A DNA stretch of 64,000 nucleotides from the NCBI RefSeq assembly GCF_001921865.1, contig NZ_MSCT01000024.1:1-64000 (forward strand), given 5' to 3'. The notes below the pieces were generated by a model, which ran no database searches, was not told the origin of the DNA, and saw only the letters and a list, made by a program, of their open reading frames with translations. This document shows, one piece after another, positions 42,245 to 53,374 of this stretch (within the stretch, counting starts at the first letter, position 1; the number at the start of each line of letters is the position of its first letter). Origin of the DNA: Pseudomonas chlororaphis. Its GTDB lineage: Bacteria > Pseudomonadota > Gammaproteobacteria > Pseudomonadales > Pseudomonadaceae. The translations under genes and the position numbers were made by a program.

Positions 42245-44032
42245 ATGTCCTTTAACCACTACTACCAAAGCGAACTCACCGCGCTGCGCCAGTTGGGTCG
42301 CCGTTTCGCCGAGCGTAGTCCGGCCCTGGCGCCGTTCCTGGGGCAGGCCGGGCGGGACCCGGATGTGGAGCGCCTGCTCGAAGGTTTCGCCTTCCTCACT
42401 GGCCGCCTGCGGCAGAAGCTCGACGACGAGCTGCCGGAGCTGAGCCACTCGCTGATGCACCTGTTGTGGCCGAACTACATGCGGCCGTTGCCGGCGTTCA
42501 GCATCTTGCAGTTCGACCCGCTGAAGCAATCCGGGCCGGCGCTGCGCGTGGAGCGCGATACGCCGGTGGAGAGCGAGCCCATCGACGACGTGCGTTGCCG
42601 CTTCCGCACTTGCTACCCGACCGAAGTCCTGCCGCTGGACCTGACGGCGCTGAACTACTCGGTGAAGGGCGACGGCGCGCTGCTCAGCCTGCGCCTGGAG
42701 ATGAGTTGCGACGGCCACCTCGGCGAGCTGAACCTGAGCCGCCTGCGCCTGCACCTGGCGGGCGAGCGCTACATCAGCCAGATGCTCTACCTGAGCCTGC
42801 TGCGCAACCTCGAAGGCATCGAGCTGGTGCCGCTGGGCATGGACGGCAGGCCGTTCCCCGGCGTCAGCGGCGACCCCATGTCGTTCAAGATGCCGGGCAA
42901 CCGCGTGCAGCCGGTGGGGTTTGCCGAAGAAGAGGCGTTGATCCCGTACCCGCTGAACACCTTCCGCGGCTATCGCTACCTGCAAGAGTATTTCGCCTTC
43001 CAGGACAAGTTCCTGTTCGTCGACCTGAATGGCCTGGACCTGCTCAAGGCGCTGCCGGAGGACACCCTCAAGCAGCTGCACGGCCTGGAAGTGCGCTTCG
43101 ACATTCGCAAGAGCGGCATCCAGCGCCTGCGGCCGACCCTGGACAACGTGAAGCTGTATTGCACGCCGATCGCCAACCTGTTCAAGCACGACGCCTTGCC
43201 GATCCGCCTCGACGGCAAGCAGGACGAGTACCTGCTGTTGCCGGCCGAGTACGACCTGGAAAACTGCGGCGTGTTCTCGGTGGAAACCGTGACCGGCTGG
43301 AAGCCGGGCGGCCTGGGCTACCAGGACTACGTGCCGTTCGAGTCGTTCGAGCACGACCCGAGTTTCGACGTGCCGCAAAGCCGCCCGCACTACAGCATCC
43401 GCCAGCGTTCCTCGTTGCTGCACGACGGCCTGGACACCTACCTGAGCTTTGGCATCCGCCACACCGAGGCCCATGAAACCCTGTCCATCGAGCTGACCTG
43501 CACCAACCAGAACCTGCCGCGCCGGCTCAAGCTCGGCCAGATCAACCAGGCGTGCGAGGAAACCCCGGAATTCCTCAGTTTCCGCAACATCACCCCGGCC
43601 ACGTCCAGTTACGCGCCGCCGCTGAATCGCGACTTCCTGTGGAAGCTGATCAGCAACATGTCGCTCAACTACCTGTCGCTGGCCAACGTCGATGCGCTCA
43701 AGGTGATTCTCGAAACCTACGACCTGCCGCGCTACTACGACCAGCACCTGGAAAAAGTCAGCAAGCGCCTGCTGGGCGGGCTCAAGTCGATCCGCCACGA
43801 GCATGTCGACCGCCTGCACCGGGGCCTGCCGCTGCGCGGTTTGCGCACCGAGCTGACGATCGATCCGGAAGGCTATATCGGCGAAGGCGACATGTTCGTC
43901 TTCGCCTCGGTTCTCAACGAGTTTTTCGCTCTTTACGCCAGTCTCAACTCGTACCACGAGCTGCGGGTAAAAAGTACACAGGGAGAGGTGTACCAATGGA
44001 CACCACGTATGGGTCTGCAGCCCCTGCTTTAA
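42245..44032 (+). CDS. tssF: T6SS baseplate protein TssF
   Basis: 595 residues. The start MSFNHYYQSELTALRQLGRRFAERSPALAPFLG is the TssF/VasA/ImpG N-terminus, and VERLLEGFAFLTGRLRQKLDDELPELSHSLMHLLWPNYMRPLP follows. Baseplate wedge component working with TssG, TssE and TssK. It overlaps tssG by 37 nt. Confidence 0.97.
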   Translation: MSFNHYYQSELTALRQLGRRFAERSPALAPFLGQAGRDPDVERLLEGFAFLTGRLRQKLDDELPELSHSLMHLLWPNYMRPLPAFSILQFDPLKQSGPALRVERDTPVESEPIDDVRCRFRTCYPTEVLPLDLTALNYSVKGDGALLSLRLEMSCDGHLGELNLSRLRLHLAGERYISQMLYLSLLRNLEGIELVPLGMDGRPFPGVSGDPMSFKMPGNRVQPVGFAEEEALIPYPLNTFRGYRYLQEYFAFQDKFLFVDLNGLDLLKALPEDTLKQLHGLEVRFDIRKSGIQRLRPTLDNVKLYCTPIANLFKHDALPIRLDGKQDEYLLLPAEYDLENCGVFSVETVTGWKPGGLGYQDYVPFESFEHDPSFDVPQSRPHYSIRQRSSLLHDGLDTYLSFGIRHTEAHETLSIELTCTNQNLPRRLKLGQINQACEETPEFLSFRNITPATSSYAPPLNRDFLWKLISNMSLNYLSLANVDALKVILETYDLPRYYDQHLEKVSKRLLGGLKSIRHEHVDRLHRGLPLRGLRTELTIDPEGYIGEGDMFVFASVLNEFFALYASLNSYHELRVKSTQGEVYQWTPRMGLQPLL

Positions 44033-45003
44033 GCGGGCTGACCCAGGGCATTCGCGAGTACTCGCTGTTCCAGGCCGTGCTGCTGGTGGTGGACCGGCTG
44101 CGCGATTCCCATCCGGGCCTGAGCGAAGAGGATCTCTACGACCAGCTGGAATTCCAGGCCAATCCGAGCCTGGGGTTCCCCGGCAGCGACGTCGATCGCG
44201 TGGAGTTTTTCGAGGAGCGCGGGCAGATGCGCGCGCGCCTGCGCTTCAACCTGATCGGGCTGTTCGGCTCCGGTTCGCCGCTGCCGGCGTTCTACGGCGA
44301 GCAAGCCCTGGGCGACAGCGAAGACGGCAACCCGACGCGCAACTTCCTCGACCTGTTCCACCATCGCCTGCAACGGCTGATGCTGCCGATCTGGCGCAAG
44401 TACCGCTACCGCGCGAGCTTCGAGAGCGGCGCCCTGGACCCGTTTTCCGCCCAGCTGTTCGCCCTGATCGGCCTGGGCGGCGAAGAAATCCGCCAGGCCA
44501 AGGAACTGAACTGGAAGCGCCTGCTGCCGTACCTCGGCCTGCTCAGCCTGCGGGCTCACTCGGCGGCGCTGATCGAGGCCGTGCTGCGTTACTACTTCAA
44601 GCACGCGGACCTGGTGATCGAGCAGTGCATCGAGCGTCGGGTGGAGATTCTCGAAGAGCAGCGCAACCGCCTGGGCCGCGCCAACAGCCAGCTCGGCGAA
44701 GACCTGGTGCTGGGCGAGCGGGTGCGCGACCGCAGCGGCAAGTTCCGCATCCATATCCGCCAGCTCGACTGGCAGCGTTTCCACGAATTCCTGCCGATCG
44801 GTTTCGGCTACCAGCCGCTGTGCGCGCTGGTGCGGTTCACCCTGCGTGACCCGCTGGACTACGACATTCGCCTGGTCCTGCGCCAGGAAGAAATCCGCGA
44901 ACTGCGCATCGGTGAGCAGAACGCCTGTCGCCTCGGGTGGACCAGTTGGCTCGGCCGCGAACGCGCGGACGGCGTGGTGACCCTGGGCAGCAAAATTCAT
45001 TAA
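43996..45003 (+). CDS. tssG: T6SS baseplate protein TssG
   Basis: 335 residues from ATG 43996 (MDTTYGSAAPALSGL), inside the end of tssF. Typical TssG/VasB features: REYSLFQAVLLVVDRLR, LEFQANPSLGFPGSDV, RFNLIGLFGSGSPLPAFY and FLDLFHHRLQRLMLPIWRKYRY. Part of the baseplate wedge. Confidence 0.96.
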   Translation: MDTTYGSAAPALSGLTQGIREYSLFQAVLLVVDRLRDSHPGLSEEDLYDQLEFQANPSLGFPGSDVDRVEFFEERGQMRARLRFNLIGLFGSGSPLPAFYGEQALGDSEDGNPTRNFLDLFHHRLQRLMLPIWRKYRYRASFESGALDPFSAQLFALIGLGGEEIRQAKELNWKRLLPYLGLLSLRAHSAALIEAVLRYYFKHADLVIEQCIERRVEILEEQRNRLGRANSQLGEDLVLGERVRDRSGKFRIHIRQLDWQRFHEFLPIGFGYQPLCALVRFTLRDPLDYDIRLVLRQEEIRELRIGEQNACRLGWTSWLGRERADGVVTLGSKIH

Positions 45004-45015
45004 GGACAGATGATC

Positions 45016-47670
<2,655 letters not shown>

Positions 47671-47680
47671 GGTGGGTGTG

Positions 47681-49198
47681 ATGTTCACTCGTGTACCGCA
47701 ACCGCTGATCTATGCCGAGGCGCTGCTGGCGCAGTTCGCCAGCCTGTCTCGCGCCGCCGACGGCGCCGCGCTGCTGGGCGACTTCGTGCGCGGCGTGGCC
47801 GAGCTCAGCGGCTGTGAGCTGAGCCAGCTGTACTTGTTGGACGCCACCCACACCCGCCTGGGCCTGAGCGCCGAATGCCTGGGCGGCCTGCTGCAACCGC
47901 GGGAAGCGGCGAGCCTGCCGGCGGACTACAACGGCGAACAGCTGCTGCAATTCGCCCTGTGCCAGAACCGCGTGGTGAGCCTGGTGGGCCTGAGCGGCAG
48001 CCTGCACGAAACCAGCTTCCTGCCGACCCGGGACAGCCCCTGGCAGTCGCTGTTGTGCGTGCCGCTGGTGAACACGCAGAAAGCCGTCGAAGGCTTGCTG
48101 CTGTGCGCCAGCCGCGAACATGTCGACCTCCAGGGGTTCGCCGATTCCATGGGGCAGCTGGGTTCGTTCGTGCTCGGCCAGTTGCATCTGCTGCACCGTC
48201 TGCGTCGGCCGGTGGGCGACGCGGCGCCTGTGGCCGCCACCCCGGTCAGCGCCAGCGGTTACGGGCTGATCGGCAACAGCGCGGCCATGCGCCAGACCTA
48301 CCAGTTGATCAGCAAGGTGCTGCACAGTCCCTATACCGTGCTGCTGCGCGGCGAAACCGGCACCGGCAAGGAAGTGGTGGCGCGGGCCATCCACGACTAC
48401 GGCCCGCGACGGTCCCAGGCGTTCATCGTGCAGAACTGCGCGGCGTTCCCGGAGAACCTGCTGGAGAGCGAACTGTTCGGCTACCGCAAGGGCGCCTTCA
48501 CCGGCGCCGACCGCGACCGCCCGGGGCTGTTCGACGCGGCCAACGGCGGCACCCTGTTGCTCGACGAGATCGGCGACATGCCGCTGTCGCTGCAAGCCAA
48601 GCTGCTGCGCGTCTTGCAGGAAGGCGAGATCCGTCCGCTGGGTTCCAACGACACCCACAAGATCGACGTGCGGATCATCGCCGCGACCCACCGCGACCTG
48701 GCGGTGCTGGTCAGCGAAGGCAAGTTCCGCGAAGACCTGTACTACCGCCTGGCGCAGTTCCCGATCGAGTTGCCGGCGTTGCGCCAGCGCGAGGGCGACA
48801 TCCTCGACCTGGCCCGACACTTCGCCGACAAGGCGTGCAGCTTCCTGCAACGCGACCCGGTGAGCTGGTCGGACACCGCCCTCAATCACCTCTCGGGCTA
48901 CACCTTTCCGGGCAACGTGCGCGAGCTCAAGGGCCTGGTGGAGCGCGCGGTGTTGCTCTGCGAAGGCGGTGAGCTGCTGGCCGAGCATTTCTCCCTGAGC
49001 AGCGAGGCGCTGCCGGAAGAACCGGGGCTGAACCTGCGCGAGCGCCTGGAGAAAGTCGAGCGCCATCTGCTGCTCGATTGCCTGCGCAAGAACGACGGCA
49101 ACCAGACCCTGGCGGCCCGCGAGCTGGGCTTGCCGCGGCGCACGCTGCTGTACCGCCTCGGGCGGCTGAATATCAATCTTGGCGACTTCGAGGGTTAG
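47681..49198 (+). CDS. sigma-54-dependent T6SS regulator (Sfa-like)
   Basis: 505 residues from ATG 47681. N-terminal GAF-like sensor (about 15-175), central AAA+ domain with Walker A GETGTGKEVVARAIH, the sigma-54 contact loop GAFTGA and Walker B LLLDEIGDMP, then a Fis-type helix-turn-helix (NQTLAARELGLPRRTLLYRLGRL). Equivalent to Sfa2 of the P. aeruginosa H2 cluster, which acts with RpoN. It suggests sigma-54 control of T6SS genes, some of which may lie elsewhere. Confidence 0.93.
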   Translation: MFTRVPQPLIYAEALLAQFASLSRAADGAALLGDFVRGVAELSGCELSQLYLLDATHTRLGLSAECLGGLLQPREAASLPADYNGEQLLQFALCQNRVVSLVGLSGSLHETSFLPTRDSPWQSLLCVPLVNTQKAVEGLLLCASREHVDLQGFADSMGQLGSFVLGQLHLLHRLRRPVGDAAPVAATPVSASGYGLIGNSAAMRQTYQLISKVLHSPYTVLLRGETGTGKEVVARAIHDYGPRRSQAFIVQNCAAFPENLLESELFGYRKGAFTGADRDRPGLFDAANGGTLLLDEIGDMPLSLQAKLLRVLQEGEIRPLGSNDTHKIDVRIIAATHRDLAVLVSEGKFREDLYYRLAQFPIELPALRQREGDILDLARHFADKACSFLQRDPVSWSDTALNHLSGYTFPGNVRELKGLVERAVLLCEGGELLAEHFSLSSEALPEEPGLNLRERLEKVERHLLLDCLRKNDGNQTLAARELGLPRRTLLYRLGRLNINLGDFEG

Positions 49199-49293
49199 CG
49201 CGACATGACTTTCCCCAGCGCCTTTCGCGTTTCTCGCAGCGTCGCCCGCCAGGGTCGGCGCTTTGTGCATTGTCTATCCATGGAGACCCTCTG

Positions 49294-49434
49294 ATGTCTG
49301 TTCGTCACTGGCAAGCCGCCCTGTTGGCCCTGCTCGTTCTCAGCGGCCTCGGCGGCTGTAGCGGCAATTACAAATTCAACGACAACACCTATCGCCCCTT
49401 GGGTGATCCGCAGGCGGTCAATCGCGGCAAGTGA
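49294..49434 (+). CDS. very small T6SS-cluster lipoprotein (OrfX-like)
   Basis: 46 residues: signal peptide with lipobox LGGC (MSVRHWQAALLALLVLSG then LGGC), mature part of about 26 residues (SGNYKFNDNTYRPLGDP). It fills the position of the small orfX between sfa and fha in H2-type clusters. Role unknown. The start of fha follows 17 nt on. Confidence 0.8.
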   Translation: MSVRHWQAALLALLVLSGLGGCSGNYKFNDNTYRPLGDPQAVNRGK

Positions 49435-49451
49435 CCGCAAGGAGCATCATC

Positions 49452-50645
49452 ATGGAACTGGTTTTCGAAATGCTGAACACCAAGCAGTTCGTGCCCACGG
49501 AGTTGAGCAGCAAAACCTTCAAGCAGGCCGGCGGGGTGATCGGGCGGGGCGAGGATTGCGACTGGATCATTCCCGATCGCAAGCGCCACCTGTCCAATCA
49601 CCACGCGATCGTCAGCTTCCGCGACGGGGTGTTTTTCCTCACCGACACCAGCAGCAACGGGATCCAGGCCAGCGATAGCGGCGCCCGTCTGCGCAAGGGC
49701 GAGCCGCAGCGGATCGAGCACGGCAGCGTCTACGTGCTGGGGGATTTCGAAATCCGTGCGCGGCTGGTGCGCGACCCGGCGACCTTCGACACCGAAGTCG
49801 GGCGTCCGCAAGCGGCCGGCAGCATCATTCCCGATGACGCGTTCCTCGACCTCGACCCGCTCAACGCGCTGGAGCAGCAGGAGCGGGTGTATTCGGAAAT
49901 CGACGAGCTGACCGCGCTCAACACGCCGCGCCAGGAACCGCGCCAGCGCGCCGACTATGCGCGCATCGACATGGAAAGCCTGCTGGTGCCGGAACTGGTG
50001 GCGCAGCCCGAGGCGCCGGTCGCCGTCGAGCCGGCCCCGGTGGAACGCCAGAGCGAAGGTTTCTGGGAGCGCTTCGGCGCGGCGCTGGGGGTCGACCTCA
50101 AGGGCCTCGACCACGAGCAGCGCGAAGCCTTGGCGCTCGATGCCGCGCGCCTGCTCAAGCAGAGCATTGGCGGTTTGCAGCAGAGCCTGCGCACCCGCAG
50201 CGAGCTGAAAAACGAACTGCGCCTGGCCCTGACCACCGCCCAGGGCGGCAGCAAGAACCCGCTCAAGTTCGCCGTGGACGCCAGCGAAGCGCTGGGCATC
50301 CTGTTGCAGGGCAACAAGCCTGGCCAACTGCCGGCCGACCAGGCCATCTCCCGCGCCTTCCGCGACTTGCAGGCGCACCAGGTGGCGCTGCTGACCGCCA
50401 GCCGTGCGGCCGTGCGCGGCACCCTCGAACACTTCTCGCCGCAGCAGCTGACCCTGCGTTTCGAGCGCGACAACAAGCCGCTGCTGGCCACCTCCGGCAG
50501 CCGCTGGAGAGCCTTCAACCGCTACCACCAGGCCCTGCGCCAGGACGACGACTGGAGCGAGCGCCTGCTGGCCCGCGACTTCGCCCAGGCCTACGAAGAA
50601 CAGATCCGCCTGATCTCCACCCTTCACACCGAACATCAAGGATGA
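49452..50645 (+). CDS. fha: T6SS FHA-domain protein
   Basis: 397 residues from ATG 49452 with AAGGAG at 8 nt. The FHA domain is at about 20-95 (GVIGRGEDCDWIIPD, LSNHHAIV, DTSSNGIQ). The C-terminal domain (from about 190) carries FWERFGAALGVDLKGLDHEQREALALDAARLLKQS, the TagI/VasC-type FHA partner. It binds phosphothreonine and is the usual target of the Stk/Stp pair encoded at 56902-58688. Confidence 0.93.
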   Translation: MELVFEMLNTKQFVPTELSSKTFKQAGGVIGRGEDCDWIIPDRKRHLSNHHAIVSFRDGVFFLTDTSSNGIQASDSGARLRKGEPQRIEHGSVYVLGDFEIRARLVRDPATFDTEVGRPQAAGSIIPDDAFLDLDPLNALEQQERVYSEIDELTALNTPRQEPRQRADYARIDMESLLVPELVAQPEAPVAVEPAPVERQSEGFWERFGAALGVDLKGLDHEQREALALDAARLLKQSIGGLQQSLRTRSELKNELRLALTTAQGGSKNPLKFAVDASEALGILLQGNKPGQLPADQAISRAFRDLQAHQVALLTASRAAVRGTLEHFSPQQLTLRFERDNKPLLATSGSRWRAFNRYHQALRQDDDWSERLLARDFAQAYEEQIRLISTLHTEHQG

Positions 50646-50650
50646 TCCGC

Positions 50651-51151
50651 ATGTCTCGCTGCTCGACCCTGTTCCTCAAGATGCTGGCCGCGCTGACTGC
50701 CCTGGCGTTGCTGGCCGGCTGCTCGTCGCTGTCGCCGTATTCGACCATGACCAAGCTCAACCTCAAGTTGACCGCCAGCGACCAGCTCAACCCGGACCTC
50801 AACGGCCGGCCGTCGCCGATCGTGGTCCGCCTGATCGAACTCAAGCACCCGGTGGCGTTCGAGAACGCCGATTTCTTCAGCCTCTACGAGCGCGCCAAGG
50901 AGTCCCTGGCGCCAGACATGGTGGCCAGCGAAGAACTGGAGCTGCGCCCGGGTGAAACCGTGGAGCTCAAGCTCAGCGTCGAAGAAGGCAGCCGCTACGT
51001 CGGCGTGCTGGCGGCCTACCGCGACATCTCTGAAGCCCAATGGCGCTATGTGGTGCAGCTCACGCCGGTGGAGCTGACCGACGCCGACCTGACCCTCGAC
51101 CAGGCCGGTATCCGCTCCAGCAACGCAACGCTCGCCAAGGCGGACAAGTAA
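50651..51151 (+). CDS. tssJ: T6SS outer-membrane lipoprotein TssJ
   Basis: 166 residues from ATG 50651 (AAGGA 8 nt upstream; ATG 50642 sits on the ribosome site). Lipobox LLAGC gives the lipidated Cys near 24. The mature transthyretin-like domain shows KLNLKLTASDQLNPDLNGRPSPIVVRLIEL and the L1 loop region FFSLYERAKESL. It anchors the TssLM complex to the outer membrane. Confidence 0.95.
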   Translation: MSRCSTLFLKMLAALTALALLAGCSSLSPYSTMTKLNLKLTASDQLNPDLNGRPSPIVVRLIELKHPVAFENADFFSLYERAKESLAPDMVASEELELRPGETVELKLSVEEGSRYVGVLAAYRDISEAQWRYVVQLTPVELTDADLTLDQAGIRSSNATLAKADK

Positions 51152-51153
51152 TC

Positions 51154-52485
51154 ATGAACGTGCATAAAGTCATTTGGCAGGAAGGCATGCTGCTGCGCCC
51201 GCAGCACTTCCAGCACAACGATCGTTACTACGACTACCAGATGAAAACCCGCACCCAGTTGCTGGGCAGCTATTGCTGGGGGTTCCTGGGGCTGGAGATC
51301 GACCTGCAGTTCCTCAACATGGGCAAGCTGGTGATCAGCCAGGCCTCCGGCATCCTGCCCGACGGCAGCCTGTTCGAACTGGGCGGCAACACCGAGCCGC
51401 TGGCCCTGGACGTACCGCCGAACACCGGCAATACCCCGGTCTACCTGGCCCTGCCGCTGGTCACCGGCAACCATATCGAGTCGCGCCGCCCGGAGCAGTC
51501 CGACGTGCTGGCGCGCTACACCGCCTACGAGGCGGAAGTGGCCGACTCCAACGCCGGCGACGATTCCAGCAGCCAGGTCAGCTGCGCCCGGCCGGACTTC
51601 CGCCTGCTGCTCGGCGAGCAACAGAGCGACCAGGCCTATGTGAAGCTCAAGCTCTGTGAAGTCCTCGACACCACCCCCGACGGGGTCATCAGCCTCGACC
51701 CGGACTTCGTGCCGACCTTCATCCATGCCCACGCCTCGAGCTACCTGCTGTCGTGCCTGAAAGAAGTGATCAGCATGCTCAGCCACCGCGGCGACACCAT
51801 CGCCGACCGCATCCGTTCCAACGGCAAGGTCGGCGGGGCGGAAGTCGGCGACTTCATGATGCTGCAACTGATCAACCGCACCGAGCTGCTGCTGCGCCAC
51901 TACCTGGGCCTGGAGCAGGTGCACCCGGAAGAGCTGTACCGCACGCTGCTGACCATGCTCGGCGATCTGGCGACCTTCGCCAGCGACAGCAAGCGCCCGC
52001 GCCTGGACAGCCGCTACCAGCACAGCGACCAGGGCGCGAGCTTTCGCAAGTTGATGGACGCGATCCGCCAGGTGCTGTCGATGGTGCTCGAGCAGCACGC
52101 CATCGAGCTGGTGCTGCAAGCACGCCAGTACGGGATCATCGTGTCGCCGTTGCACGACCACAAGCTGCTGGGCTCGGCCTCGTTCGTCCTGGCCGCCAGC
52201 GCCAACTGCGACTCCGAAGAACTGCGCCATCGCTTGCCGGCGCACCTCAAGGTCGGCCCGGTGGAGCGCATTCGCCAACTGGTCAACCTGCATCTACCGG
52301 GAATCAAGGTCAAACCCTTGCCGGTGGCGCCGCGGCAGATCGCGTTCCACTCCAACAAAACCTATTTCATCCTCGAACTCAGTTCCGAAGACCTGGCGCA
52401 ACTGGAGCGTTCCGGCGGCTTCGCCTTCCACGTGTCCGGCGAATTCGCCGAGCTTGAACTGAAATTCTGGGCCATCAGGAACTGA
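51154..52485 (+). CDS. tssK: T6SS baseplate-membrane connector TssK
   Basis: 443 residues; the start MNVHKVIWQEGMLLRPQHFQHNDRYYDYQ is unmistakable. C-terminal VKPLPVAPRQIAFHSNKTYFILE matches the domain that touches TssM. It connects the baseplate to the TssJLM membrane complex. Confidence 0.97.
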   Translation: MNVHKVIWQEGMLLRPQHFQHNDRYYDYQMKTRTQLLGSYCWGFLGLEIDLQFLNMGKLVISQASGILPDGSLFELGGNTEPLALDVPPNTGNTPVYLALPLVTGNHIESRRPEQSDVLARYTAYEAEVADSNAGDDSSSQVSCARPDFRLLLGEQQSDQAYVKLKLCEVLDTTPDGVISLDPDFVPTFIHAHASSYLLSCLKEVISMLSHRGDTIADRIRSNGKVGGAEVGDFMMLQLINRTELLLRHYLGLEQVHPEELYRTLLTMLGDLATFASDSKRPRLDSRYQHSDQGASFRKLMDAIRQVLSMVLEQHAIELVLQARQYGIIVSPLHDHKLLGSASFVLAASANCDSEELRHRLPAHLKVGPVERIRQLVNLHLPGIKVKPLPVAPRQIAFHSNKTYFILELSSEDLAQLERSGGFAFHVSGEFAELELKFWAIRN

Positions 52486-52490
52486 CCGAC

Positions 52491-53360
52491 ATGATCAAGG
52501 ACATGGAACACAACCAGGACGACAAGACCGTCCTGCTCGATCGTCAGGGCCATGGCCCGGCGCAGAGTCCGCTGACCGATTTCGCCGCGCCGCCGCGTTT
52601 CGAGCAACTGGAAGAACGGATGATCTACGCCGCGCGCCTGCGCCCGGCCGAAGCCTTCAACATCAGCCTCAACGCGCTGGTGGCGGCGGCTTCGGACCTG
52701 CTGTCGGAAGTGGTGCGCCTCAAGCACAGCGACACCCGCGAAGACCTGTATGCGCTCAACGAGCGGCTGACCGCCAGCCTGAAACTGTTCGAGGTGCGCG
52801 CCCTGCACAACGGCGCGGAAAGCAGCCAGGTGATGGCTGCCCGCTACGTGCTGTGCACCGTGGTCGACGAGGCGGTGGTCACCACCCCCTGGGGCAACGA
52901 AAGCGAGTGGTCGCAGATGAGCCTGCTCAGCAGCTTCCACAACGAGACCTTCGGCGGCGAGAAGTTCTTCCAGCTGCTGGACCGGTTGTCGAAGAACCCG
53001 GTCAAGCACCTGCCGATGCTGGAACTGATGTACCTGTGCCTGTCGCTGGGCTTCGAGGGCAAGTACCGGGTCATGGCCCGCGGCATGCTCGAACTCGAAG
53101 GCATTCGCGATGCGCTGTACCGGCAGATCCGCCAGCTGCGCGGCGACGTGCCGCGCGAGCTGTCGCCGCATTGGGAAGGCCTGCACGACAAGCGCCGCAG
53201 CCTGGTGCGCATCGTGCCGTGGTGGATGGTCGCGCTGTTCACCCTGGTCTGCCTGGTGGTGATGTATTCGGGGTTCGCCTGGGTTCTGGGCGAGCAGCGC
53301 GAGACCGTTCTGCAACCTTATCAGCAGCTTGACCCGGCCGTGGTCCAGCCCCAGCCGTAA
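52491..53360 (+). CDS. tssL: T6SS membrane protein TssL (DotU/IcmH-like)
   Basis: 289 residues (285 from ATG 52503). The cytoplasmic DotU domain (about 40-240; LNERLTASLKLFEVRAL, YVLCTVVDEAVVTTPWG, MLELMYLCLSLGFEGKYRV) is followed by one C-terminal membrane segment (WMVALFTLVCLVVMYSGFAWVLG). No peptidoglycan-binding OmpA domain is fused. Partner of TssM. Confidence 0.96.
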   Translation: MIKDMEHNQDDKTVLLDRQGHGPAQSPLTDFAAPPRFEQLEERMIYAARLRPAEAFNISLNALVAAASDLLSEVVRLKHSDTREDLYALNERLTASLKLFEVRALHNGAESSQVMAARYVLCTVVDEAVVTTPWGNESEWSQMSLLSSFHNETFGGEKFFQLLDRLSKNPVKHLPMLELMYLCLSLGFEGKYRVMARGMLELEGIRDALYRQIRQLRGDVPRELSPHWEGLHDKRRSLVRIVPWWMVALFTLVCLVVMYSGFAWVLGEQRETVLQPYQQLDPAVVQPQP

Positions 53361-53374
53361 TACAGGGACGTGTG

